Assembly (NCBI GenBank): GCA_034435275.1
Contig: DAOTXP010000084.1
Location: 1-64,000 of the forward strand
Reading direction: 5' to 3'
Source: JBFMCC01 sp034435275
Lineage (GTDB): Bacteria > Chloroflexota > Anaerolineae > Anaerolineales > Villigracilaceae
Length of the DNA stretch: 64,000 nt
Shown here: in pieces, positions 1 through 7,007 of the stretch
Position numbering within the stretch: position 1 is the stretch's first letter
Layout: each line of letters starts with the position of its first letter
Position numbers and translations under genes: made by a program
The notes under the pieces: model-generated
Seen by the model: only the letters and a program-made list of their open reading frames with translations
Databases searched by the model: none
Told to the model about the DNA's origin: nothing

Positions 1-999
1 TACGGGCCAGCCAGTCCCGCGCTCGGCCTGATGGATTTGCTCAGTTATTCGGCGCGCCTGCTCTGGCATGACGGTGTACTGGTCACGCCGCGTAACCCGA
101 ATGGCGCGAATCAGTTCTTTGTCGTCAACGAAGGCGAACCTGTCCTCTCGATTGCCTCGCGTCTCGAGCAGGAGGGGCTGACACTCGATGCGAACGCTTT
201 CCTCGATTACCTGATCTACAAAGGCCTCGACACCTCAATTCAAGCAGGCACATTCGAGTTGTCGTCCGCCATGTCCATCGTGGACATCGCCCACGAATTG
301 CAGGATGCAACCCCCTCGCAGGTGACCTTCGTCGTCCTGCCCGGCTGGCGGATGGAGGAGATCGCCGCCTCGCTCCCGACTTCGGGCCTGAATGCCGCGC
401 CCGAGCAGTTTCTTGCCGTTGCGCGCGATCCGTTTTCGCTTGACTTCATGTTCGACGCGCAGACCCACGAGGGCTTTCTCTATCCCGATGCCTACGTCCT
501 GCCGCGCGAGACCAATGCTGAGCAGTTGGTCGAGGCACTCGTCCGCAACTTCGCTTTGCATCTCACCAATGACTTGCGCGCAGGGTTCGAACAGCAGGGA
601 CTGACGGTCTATCAGGCGGTCACGCTGGCGTCCATCGTCGAGCGCGAAGCGGTGATCGATGAGGAGAAGCCGCTCATCGCCTCCGTGTTTCTGAATCGCC
701 TGGCACTGGGCATGAAACTGGACAGCGACCCGACGGTCCAATATGCGCTTGGCTACGAACAAGACTGGTGGCCGAATCCGCTCTCACTCGCCGATCTGGA
801 ATTCGATTCCCCATTCAACACATATAGGTACGCGGGCCTGCCGCCCGCGCCGATTGCGAATCCCGGTCGAAGCGCGTTGCGCGCTGTAGCCTTTCCCGCC
901 GATACACCGTACTTCTATTTCCGCGCCCGCTGTGACGGTTCGGGCTATCACGTCTTTGCCGAGACTTTCGAGGAGCATATCGCCAACGGCTGTCCATAA
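1..999 (+). CDS. mltG: MltG-type endolytic murein transglycosylase, 5' partial
   Basis: Cuts nascent peptidoglycan strands at the membrane and so sets glycan length. The frame is open to the first base, so the real start lies before the window; 332 residues are visible. An ATG at 31 exists but sits inside the LysM-like part, so I do not take it as the start. The N-terminal part (FFVVNEGEPVLSIASRL) matches the LysM-like subdomain of the YceG family. The core carries LPGWRMEEIA, GFLYPDAY, LASIVEREA (the motif that holds the family's catalytic Glu, codon at 640-642), VFLNRL and SPFNTYRYAGLPPAPIANPG, all diagnostic. The membrane anchor expected at the N-terminus is outside the window. Family assignment is firm; regulation is not visible. 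Confidence 0.93.
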   Translation, partial: YGPASPALGLMDLLSYSARLLWHDGVLVTPRNPNGANQFFVVNEGEPVLSIASRLEQEGLTLDANAFLDYLIYKGLDTSIQAGTFELSSAMSIVDIAHELQDATPSQVTFVVLPGWRMEEIAASLPTSGLNAAPEQFLAVARDPFSLDFMFDAQTHEGFLYPDAYVLPRETNAEQLVEALVRNFALHLTNDLRAGFEQQGLTVYQAVTLASIVEREAVIDEEKPLIASVFLNRLALGMKLDSDPTVQYALGYEQDWWPNPLSLADLEFDSPFNTYRYAGLPPAPIANPGRSALRAVAFPADTPYFYFRARCDGSGYHVFAETFEEHIANGCP

Positions 1000-1004
1000 A
1001 AATA

Positions 1005-1028
1005 CAGGACGGGAAAACTCCCATCCTG
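1005..1028 (-). terminator. Hairpin terminator, probably bidirectional
   Basis: Ten-base arms (1005-1014 and 1019-1028) with one mismatch and a four-base loop. On the minus strand it is followed by a T-rich tract (read from 1004 to 997), so it fits termination of the minus-strand envelope operon. It also lies directly after the mltG stop codon. Confidence 0.6.
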
Positions 1029-1040
1029 CAGGAATGTATC

Positions 1041-1079
1041 TCATGGAATCACCGTGGGTATTGCATCGAAATCGCTGTA
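1041..1079 (-). pseudogene. Remnant of a duplicated SH3 lipoprotein C-terminus
   Basis: Minus-strand translation gives YSDFDAIPTVIP then a stop. It matches the end of the intact neighbour (YGDFDTIPTVSP, just before its stop near 1127) at 9 of 12 residues. No open frame runs upstream because a TAA lies three codons before it. I read it as the tail of a tandem copy that has otherwise been lost. It is short, so chance similarity is possible, but position, strand and stop all agree with a decayed duplicate. Confidence 0.55.
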
Positions 1080-1126
1080 CATAGATTACCAGGTGATTTC
1101 GTTAATTTGCAATAGAGAATGAGAAA

Positions 1127-1600
1127 TTAATACGGTGGGGAGACGGTTGGAATTGTATCGAAATCGCCGTAAGCCTGGGCAGTGGTCAGCGAGACCCAGC
1201 ACTTGCTATTCGAGTTGGGGATTTTCACCAGCCACCAGGTATTGTCGTAGTCGGGGTTGCGGCCGACGATCTCAACCGTCTGCCCTGAAAGGAATGAAGT
1301 AACCACCTCATATGCCTGGCTGGGACCCGAACGGCAGTTGGCATTCTTGATAAAGGTCGCATATGGGTAATTGGGCGTCGCGGTTGCAGTAGGGAACGGT
1401 GTCGAAGTCGGGAGCGGGGTTTGGGTGGGCGGTTCGGTCGGGGTCGCGCTCGGCTCGACGAATGGCGTGGGTGTGTTTTCGATCACCACGATGATCTGGG
1501 TCACCGCGGCGGTCGGTGTCGGCGCACTGACTCCGGGAAAGCCGCAGGCCAGCGTTGCCAGCAACAGGATGGACAAGACAATGACGAGTCTCTGGTTCAT
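1127..1600 (-). CDS. SH3b-domain lipoprotein
   Basis: A 157-residue secreted lipoprotein. The signal peptide ends in the lipobox LATLAC (lipid-modified Cys near residue 18). A Thr/Pro-rich spacer follows (about residues 25-75), then a bacterial SH3-type domain (about 80-147) with the usual YATFIKNANCRSGPS start and a WWLVKIPN strand. SH3b domains often bind cell-wall peptides, so a wall-associated role is inferred. The frame opens ten codons earlier, but ATG 1600 is preceded by GGAGGAG at good spacing and begins the signal peptide directly, so I chose it. It is the last intact gene of the minus-strand envelope operon. Confidence 0.8.
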   Translation of the reverse strand: MNQRLVIVLSILLLATLACGFPGVSAPTPTAAVTQIIVVIENTPTPFVEPSATPTEPPTQTPLPTSTPFPTATATPNYPYATFIKNANCRSGPSQAYEVVTSFLSGQTVEIVGRNPDYDNTWWLVKIPNSNSKCWVSLTTAQAYGDFDTIPTVSPPY

Positions 1601-1633
1601 CGGCGAATCTCCTCCGCCGAATGATACCACTTC

Positions 1634-2134
1634 CTATCCGACAGGCGCTGGTTTCCTGCGAATCAAAGCCTGAATGGCCGCGCCCAGCCCGGCGAACAAT
1701 ATCAATGGCGTGAATATGAACCAGCCGAGATAGGGCGTCAGCCCGGCGAGAACGATCAACGCGCCGCCGAGCAGGTGATTTCCAAATACGCTTTTCCCGG
1801 CGCTCATCCGTTCGCCGATCAATCGCGTAAATGCGGATAAGCCGAGGATCGTCAAGGCGACTAGTCCGAGCAGGAGGCATAGGAGCAGAAGGATCAGGAT
1901 TGCTCCTATGACTTTGCCCGCGCCCTCCCCAAGTTTCAATAACAATGCACCGACAGCGAGGATGAACAACCCGTTGACGAGTCCCAGCAGGAAGGCGCGG
2001 CCGAAGGAGGCCTCGAGCGCCTCGTGCGTCCGCTGGACGGGGAGGGGGAAGAGCAGATTGGCCGCGGCCAGGATCGAGATCAACCCTGCGCCGCTGAAGA
2101 GAACGAGCAGAACCAGACCCAGTGCGTTTTCCAT
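1634..2134 (-). CDS. Hypothetical integral membrane protein
   Basis: 166 residues with four or five hydrophobic segments (about 5-27, 45-67, 72-100 and 120-157) and short polar loops. No motif that I recognise. AAGGAG lies seven bases before the ATG. It lies between two lipoprotein genes of the same operon with gaps of 22-33 bases, so a role in the cell envelope is likely but unproven. Confidence 0.6.
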   Translation of the reverse strand: MENALGLVLLVLFSGAGLISILAAANLLFPLPVQRTHEALEASFGRAFLLGLVNGLFILAVGALLLKLGEGAGKVIGAILILLLLCLLLGLVALTILGLSAFTRLIGERMSAGKSVFGNHLLGGALIVLAGLTPYLGWFIFTPLILFAGLGAAIQALIRRKPAPVG

Positions 2135-2156
2135 GATAGCAACTCCTTTTTGCAGA

Positions 2157-3272
2157 TTATTCGCTGTTACGAAATGAGTCCCAGATTTCGAGGGCGGGCT
2201 TGGGCGTGCCGTCGAATTGGCGCAGGCCGACGGAGGCGAAGATGCCGAGCGTCTGAATATCGTCCGAGTCCTTGCCCTGGGTGCGCATCATTTCGGCGTA
2301 GGAATCGAGGTTGAAGTCATTCAACAGCAGATAGACCCAGAATACCAGTCGTGAGCCGAGTTGGTCGTGGATGGCGTTCAGGTAGGCGGCCTGTCCATCG
2401 GTTGAGCCGCTAAACGGACCGACGGGTTGGGAGGAGAATCCGCCCTCGGCCACGGCGACCGGCTTCGAGGTCCGCGCGAGAAGCGGGCTGTAATAGTCCG
2501 AAGGAATCGCTTCGCCTTCCTTGAAGACCGTGTAAGGGTATGTGGAGATCACCCACAGATCCAGGTTTGGTTCGAAGGCTTCGATTTGTTCCCAGTTTGT
2601 GTCACGCGGCTGGCGGTTCCCCTCTTCGGGCTGGGGGAACATGTTGTTCAAGTCGTCCCATTGAAAGGTGACAAAGACCTGCGTCTCGGACGCCTCGGTC
2701 TTGACTGCGCCGTAGATTTCGTTGTAAAGACTGATGAAGTTTGACGCATCTTCGGGATGGGCGTCCATGTAGGTATTGATCTCGGAGGCGAGGCCGAGGT
2801 AGCGCGGATGGAACTGGCGCACGACCCACAACGCGTAATTTTTGTAGGCGGCGCGCACGTTCGGATTGGCAAAACTGGCCTCCCAGCCCGCAGGCAGGCC
2901 CGCGAACTCGCGGCGGTTGAGACCGTTGAGCGCATCAATGACGAAGATGTATTCGAGGCCGTTCTGCCGCGCCAGTTTGACCTGGTTGGTGAGGTCGGTG
3001 CGCGTCTGCGATTTGCCGTCTGTGCCATTGACGAAATCCTCCCAGGCGGCGTTCTGCTGAATGAGCACGAAATCGGCATGATCGCTGAAATCCTTGTATA
3101 GTTTTAGAATGCTTTCGAGCGTGGCCTCGGGCGGCGAGGGAAAGAATCCGTAGGTGGTGCGGCCCGAATCGAAGATGGAACTTTCGGGCGTGGGGAAGGG
3201 CGTGGACGCACCGCCTTCACAGGCGAGAGCCGCAAATGCGAGAACCAGTAAGGCGGGGAATATTCTTTTCAT
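2157..3272 (-). CDS. Lipoprotein with glycoside-hydrolase-like TIM-barrel
   Basis: 371 residues: signal peptide with lipobox LAFAALAC, a short linker, then a domain that looks like a clan GH-A barrel. Candidate catalytic acids are the Glu in LGLASEINTY (strand 4 position) and the Glu in AVAEGGFSS (strand 7 position); FVWVYLLL-type and WVISTYPYTVF segments fit other barrel strands. Related families include GH53 and GH5, but I cannot name a substrate. A much longer frame runs upstream to 3560, but ATG 3272 begins the signal peptide and overlaps the previous stop as ATGA (3269-3272), which indicates translational coupling. Confidence 0.68.
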   Translation of the reverse strand: MKRIFPALLVLAFAALACEGGASTPFPTPESSIFDSGRTTYGFFPSPPEATLESILKLYKDFSDHADFVLIQQNAAWEDFVNGTDGKSQTRTDLTNQVKLARQNGLEYIFVIDALNGLNRREFAGLPAGWEASFANPNVRAAYKNYALWVVRQFHPRYLGLASEINTYMDAHPEDASNFISLYNEIYGAVKTEASETQVFVTFQWDDLNNMFPQPEEGNRQPRDTNWEQIEAFEPNLDLWVISTYPYTVFKEGEAIPSDYYSPLLARTSKPVAVAEGGFSSQPVGPFSGSTDGQAAYLNAIHDQLGSRLVFWVYLLLNDFNLDSYAEMMRTQGKDSDDIQTLGIFASVGLRQFDGTPKPALEIWDSFRNSE

Positions 3273-4222
3273 TGAATGATCCTGCGCGCTATATAAAGAT
3301 CGGCTTCGAGCATGACGTTGTCCTTGAAAAAGTGATGTGTGAAGTAGACATTGCCGTGGTTGTCGAGTGAGGCCTCGCCCGCAAACGGCGCGAACATTTT
3401 TTGCGGTTCGCTCCATTGGCCGTTCACCTTTTTCGAGCGCCACAATTCGGGCGCGCCGAGAGAGCGTGTGAACCACAATTCCGAGCCATCCTGCGTGATG
3501 AACGGCCAGCCCTCGGAGTAAGTTGAATTGACGATTTGGAGATTGACGGGTTCCTGCCATTCGCCGTTCACGTTTTGCGAAACCCAGATGTCCAGTCCGC
3601 CCAGCCCGCCGGCGCGCGGCGAATGGAAATACAGTTCCCGGCCGTCGGCGGTGATGTGCAGTTCGCCCACTTCATATTCGGCTGGGAAGTCGGCGTTCTG
3701 CCAGTTTTGCCATTTCCCGTTGAGGAATTCGGCGGTGAACCAGTTCAGGCCAGTGTAGCCCTCGCGCGCCGAGCAGAACCACATCGTGTTGCCGAGGATG
3801 AATTCGCACCCGTCGAGCGCGAGTTTGCCCGCGTCCTGCAAGACCACTCGTTCGGCTTCGCTCCAAACGCCGCTCGTTTGGTGGAAGACGTATATACCCG
3901 TCACACCGTCGAACAACTGCTTTTCAACGGGGATGGCCGGGGAGGGTGTGAACCAGATGTAGATTGTCTTTCCGTCGGGCATGACGAAGGCCGAGTCCTC
4001 TGCTCCTCGCGTATTGAAAGGAGCGGGCAGGGGGACAGGGTCTGCGTATTCGTCGGACTCGGACTTGACGGGGTACACATCCATTTCGGGCGTGATCTTG
4101 ACCGCGTCGGCTGGGATGGCGGACAGGCGATCCACGGGTGTGGGGACGGCGGTGGGCGCGTTCGATCCGCAGGCAGGCATGAAGAGCAAAAGGGCAAAAA
4201 AGCAAATGAGCAAACGTTTCAT
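3269..4222 (-). CDS. Lipoprotein with PD40/WD40-like beta-propeller repeats
   Basis: 317 residues. The signal peptide ends in MPAC, with lipidation on the Cys near residue 18. The rest holds repeated blades of the TolB/PD40 kind: FVMPDGKTIYIWF, HITADGRELYFHSPRAGG, FITQDGSELWFTRS, DNHGNVYFTHH. Such propellers bind proteins or glycans outside the membrane; no enzyme residues are evident. The start overlaps the anti-sigma stop by four bases (4219-4222) and its stop overlaps the next gene, so it is tightly coupled inside the ECF operon. Confidence 0.75.
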   Translation of the reverse strand: MKRLLICFFALLLFMPACGSNAPTAVPTPVDRLSAIPADAVKITPEMDVYPVKSESDEYADPVPLPAPFNTRGAEDSAFVMPDGKTIYIWFTPSPAIPVEKQLFDGVTGIYVFHQTSGVWSEAERVVLQDAGKLALDGCEFILGNTMWFCSAREGYTGLNWFTAEFLNGKWQNWQNADFPAEYEVGELHITADGRELYFHSPRAGGLGGLDIWVSQNVNGEWQEPVNLQIVNSTYSEGWPFITQDGSELWFTRSLGAPELWRSKKVNGQWSEPQKMFAPFAGEASLDNHGNVYFTHHFFKDNVMLEADLYIARRIIQ

Positions 4223-4743
4223 TTTCGCGTCCTCAGGCCATTGCCGCGCAATAGACTGAAGTTGCCCACCAGCCAGAGCAACGCGGCGGAGGCGAGTAAG
4301 AGTGTCAGATTGAAGGAGGAAAGTTCAAAGCCAAAGGACGGCCACTGAAAATCGGTGATCGAGAAATCGAAGGCAGGCAGAACGAAAGTCGGAATTTGGG
4401 GGATGGAAAGCCAGCTTGTCAATTGAGGCAGGAACGAATCGGTTGACATCCCAAACTCGCCTGCCAGAAATGCCAGCAGGACGACAGCCAGCGCAGATTG
4501 AATCGCAAGTGTCCATGACCCGGCGCGGGCACGTCGTTTTTCTGGCAGGCGCGCCAGCACGGACGCGGCCAGGTCGCGGCGCAGGGACTGTTCGGGCACG
4601 GCTTCCAGCGCGGTGAAGACGATCCGCAACTCATCGAGGCGGGCGCGGCACTGACTGCATGCATCGAGGTGGCGGCGCGCAGCCTCGTCGGCGCGGTCGT
4701 CGAGGATTTCGTTGAGTTGTTCATCGCTCAGGTGCATGGTCAT
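4219..4743 (-). CDS. Membrane-anchored anti-sigma factor with zinc-finger
   Basis: 174 residues. The N-terminal part has the HxxxCxxC zinc anti-sigma motif (HLDACSQC, about residues 26-33). Hydrophobic segments lie near residues 78-97 and 150-165 with an extracytoplasmic stretch between them. It should hold the sigma factor encoded immediately upstream, with which it overlaps by 23 bases, and release it on an envelope signal sensed by the outer stretch or partner lipoproteins. A second in-frame ATG lies two codons downstream. The role is inferred from the motif plus gene order. Confidence 0.85.
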   Translation of the reverse strand: MTMHLSDEQLNEILDDRADEAARRHLDACSQCRARLDELRIVFTALEAVPEQSLRRDLAASVLARLPEKRRARAGSWTLAIQSALAVVLLAFLAGEFGMSTDSFLPQLTSWLSIPQIPTFVLPAFDFSITDFQWPSFGFELSSFNLTLLLASAALLWLVGNFSLLRGNGLRTRK

Positions 4744-5284
4744 GGCGTAAATCCTTGAGTCGTTCGGCGAGAGTCTGGCGGGCGCGGAACAGGTCGCTTT
4801 TCACGTCGCTGAGGGGGCGCTTCAACGTCTCGGCGATTTCTTCGTAACTGAGTTCCTGAAAGTGACGTAATTCGATGACGGCGCGCTGGCGCGGCGGCAG
4901 TTTCAGCATTTCGGATTGGATGCGCCGGCCGAGTTCGCGATTAACGGTCTGCGCTTCGGGGCCGGGACCCGGGTCGGGCGCGGGGACCAGTTCCTCGTCC
5001 AGGCTGGAGGCGGGCTTGCGCGCCTCGAGGCGGTTCAGGCACACGTTGACGGCGATGCGTCTCAGCCACGGGCCGAGCGGTCGTTCGAGGTCGAATCTGT
5101 CAAAGAACTGATAGGCACGGATGAAGGTCTCCTGCGCCGCGTCTTCCGCCTCGTGGAGGTCGCCGAGCACGTGCCAGGCGGCATTGAACACGGCCGACTG
5201 GTGGCGGCGGACGATCTCTCCAAAGGCATCGCGGTCGCCCTGTGCGGCGAGGCGGGCCAGGGCGAGGTCGTCTGCGGAAGACAT
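4721..5284 (-). CDS. ECF (RpoE-family) RNA polymerase sigma factor
   Basis: 187 residues, normal for group 4 sigma-70. Region 2 (about residues 20-90) shows FGEIVRRHQSAVFNAAWHV, the AEDAAQETFIRAY motif and PLGPWLRRIAVNVCLN. A Pro-rich linker (PAPDPGPGPE) precedes region 4 (about 130-180): LPPRQRAVIELRHF, LSYEEIAETL and a helix-turn-helix ending in RARQTL. It heads the operon with its own anti-sigma gene, so autoregulation is expected; a possible ECF-style promoter lies at 5294-5323. Confidence 0.93.
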   Translation of the reverse strand: MSSADDLALARLAAQGDRDAFGEIVRRHQSAVFNAAWHVLGDLHEAEDAAQETFIRAYQFFDRFDLERPLGPWLRRIAVNVCLNRLEARKPASSLDEELVPAPDPGPGPEAQTVNRELGRRIQSEMLKLPPRQRAVIELRHFQELSYEEIAETLKRPLSDVKSDLFRARQTLAERLKDLRHDHAPER

Positions 5285-5293
5285 TTCTACAAT

Positions 5294-5323
5294 TTAGTAC
5301 AGAGGTGGGATGCGAAAAGTTGC
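5294..5323 (-). promoter_or_regulatory. Possible ECF-type autoregulatory promoter
   Basis: Minus strand: GCAACTTTT (5323-5315) and, 15 bases on, TACTAA (5299-5294), just before the sigma factor ATG at 5284. The AACTTT / GTACTA pair resembles ECF promoters and does not look like a housekeeping one. The match is by eye and the exact recognition sequence of this sigma factor is unknown. Confidence 0.35.
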
Positions 5324-5331
5324 AGGCGGTC

Positions 5332-5367
5332 AAGCGACAGCCATCTTCACGAAGGTGACTGCCACTT
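5332..5367 (-). terminator. Long hairpin between membrane-protein genes and the ECF operon
   Basis: Arms 5332-5347 and 5352-5367, 16 bases each, paired throughout if wobble pairs are allowed, with a four-base loop. It lies directly after the stop of the 5375 gene on the minus strand. No strong T tract follows, so it may be a terminator or a processing hairpin. Confidence 0.5.
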
Positions 5368-5374
5368 GATAAAC

Positions 5375-5695
5375 TTATCCGCCGCGCGAAACGGCGCTAA
5401 GGAAAAAGAAGAACAGGCACGTGCCGAGCAGACCGAGCATCAATCCCGCGATGGCTGTGGAGCGCGTGCGATTGGCTCCGAATAATCCCGCCGCGCCGAG
5501 GATGGCGGCCAGGATTCCAAGAAATGCGCTTGCGCCGCCGCAGACGAAAAGCGGCGTGCCCGCCAGTTGAATCCAACGCTGGCTGATGCCCGTGAGCGCG
5601 CATAGTCCGATGCCGAAGACCAGCGCGGCGGAGGCGATACCCAGCGCCAGGCTGGCGTTGCCCAGTGTGTTCGGCTGTTGCGGGGAATGGCTCAT
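5375..5695 (-). CDS. Small DUF4190-like membrane protein
   Basis: 106 residues with three hydrophobic segments (about 15-38, 45-68, 78-100) and repeated LGIASAAL / LGILAAILGAAGL / AGLMLGLLG patterns typical of DUF4190-like proteins of unknown function. GGAGGA lies before the ATG. It is 25 bases from the next gene upstream and probably co-transcribed with it. Confidence 0.6.
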   Translation of the reverse strand: MSHSPQQPNTLGNASLALGIASAALVFGIGLCALTGISQRWIQLAGTPLFVCGGASAFLGILAAILGAAGLFGANRTRSTAIAGLMLGLLGTCLFFFFLSAVSRGG

Positions 5696-5720
5696 TCGTT
5701 CCTCCTTGGTAATTGAAATG

Positions 5721-6950
5721 TCAGGCCTTGGCGGCGCTGTCTTTGAAATAATAATGAGCAGCGGCCACCATGCCTGTTCCGATCAGGAACAATATGCCGG
5801 ACTGAATCAGGATAGGGGTGGCGATTCCAGAGACGATTTCCGCACTCACGTCGCGGGCCAGGTCTGTGATGATTACAGGCATGCCGCGCGGGAAGCGTTC
5901 CAGGATGAAATTGTCGAACGCCCACCGGTAAAGCGGCGAGGCCAGCGCGGCCGGGATCAGGCCGAGCAGCCCGCTGATGAGCAACGGGATGCCCCACCAG
6001 CGAAGCCAGCCTTTGAGGCTTCCCGCCGCGAAAATGGCAATGAGTAGCAGCAGGAGAAGAGGAATGATCGGGCTAAGCCGCATAAAGAAGCGGACGGTTT
6101 TCAGTCCCCTGAGGGGATCTTCCGCGCCCGGGGCGAGAGCGGGTATCAAAGTCACTTCGTCGGGAATGCCCGCCGCGACCGCATCGAGTTGTACTTCGAT
6201 CATCGGCTGGATGACCGCGAGTAACTCCTCCGAGGGTTTGCAGATGATGATTTCAGCCCCGCCGCTCACAACTGACAGGGTCATGCTTGCTATTTGTTCC
6301 AGGGTGCATGGAGGCTGGGCGTTCATCATGGTCATTGCGGCCTGTACGCCGGACGGGCCGGACAAGCGTTCTTTGAGCGTGACAAGGGAAATGCTGGCAG
6401 ATTCCGCCTCGCCGTTCAGGTAGCCAAAGACGCTGGTCAACGTCTGTTGCGTCAGCGACTTCAAATCTTCGGGCGGAAGCAGGATCGAAATGAGCATCTC
6501 CCAATCCGCCGCGTCCAGGTTTACCAGGTAGGTGGGCGGACCGCCTTCGGGCTGGTTCACAGGCTCCACATATTGATCAATGCAGGGCTGGGCGAGTTGG
6601 AGTTCTTCTGTGGTGGGAATCCGCGCATTGAGAGAAAGTGTTTCGTAAACTTCCTTGCCCAGTGCTTCTTCAAAACATGCAGCGGCTTCGGAAGAGCGAT
6701 TCTCCAACTGGCAGGCGATGGGATTGGTTTCGCACGGGTCGAGGCTGGCAGAATGGCTCATCGTCTCGCCCAGGATGGCGGGCAGACGATCATACAATCC
6801 CTGCTTTTCCAGAACATCCAGGTACAGTTTTTCGTTGAATACCCGCCGTTCGATGTTGAAGAGCAACAGCGCCAGCACTGCGGTGATGACGAAAAGGATC
6901 GCGAACAGCACCGCCAAAAATTTCAGGACGCCGGCAAAGAAATTTTTCAC
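5721..6950 (-). CDS. Hypothetical membrane protein with large outer domain
   Basis: 409 residues. One hydrophobic anchor near residues 9-32, then about 240 residues predicted outside with paired cysteines (CETNPIAC, CFEEALG, QPCIDQY, QPPCTLEQ, IICKPSEE), then four hydrophobic segments (about 282-300, 310-330, 375-398). The even set of outer cysteines suggests disulfides. I recognise no family. It starts its own minus-strand transcript upstream of the 5375 gene. Confidence 0.6.
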   Translation of the reverse strand: MKNFFAGVLKFLAVLFAILFVITAVLALLLFNIERRVFNEKLYLDVLEKQGLYDRLPAILGETMSHSASLDPCETNPIACQLENRSSEAAACFEEALGKEVYETLSLNARIPTTEELQLAQPCIDQYVEPVNQPEGGPPTYLVNLDAADWEMLISILLPPEDLKSLTQQTLTSVFGYLNGEAESASISLVTLKERLSGPSGVQAAMTMMNAQPPCTLEQIASMTLSVVSGGAEIIICKPSEELLAVIQPMIEVQLDAVAAGIPDEVTLIPALAPGAEDPLRGLKTVRFFMRLSPIIPLLLLLLIAIFAAGSLKGWLRWWGIPLLISGLLGLIPAALASPLYRWAFDNFILERFPRGMPVIITDLARDVSAEIVSGIATPILIQSGILFLIGTGMVAAAHYYFKDSAAKA

Positions 6951-7007
6951 AGCAACCTCTTCTTGTGAAAACGGTTTTTCAATCGTACTCAGAACTGCCA
7001 GGACGGC

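Noticed and set aside
3273..3560. N-terminal extension of the TIM-barrel lipoprotein
   Set aside because: It overlaps the propeller gene; ATG 3272 begins a perfect lipoprotein signal and overlaps the previous stop.
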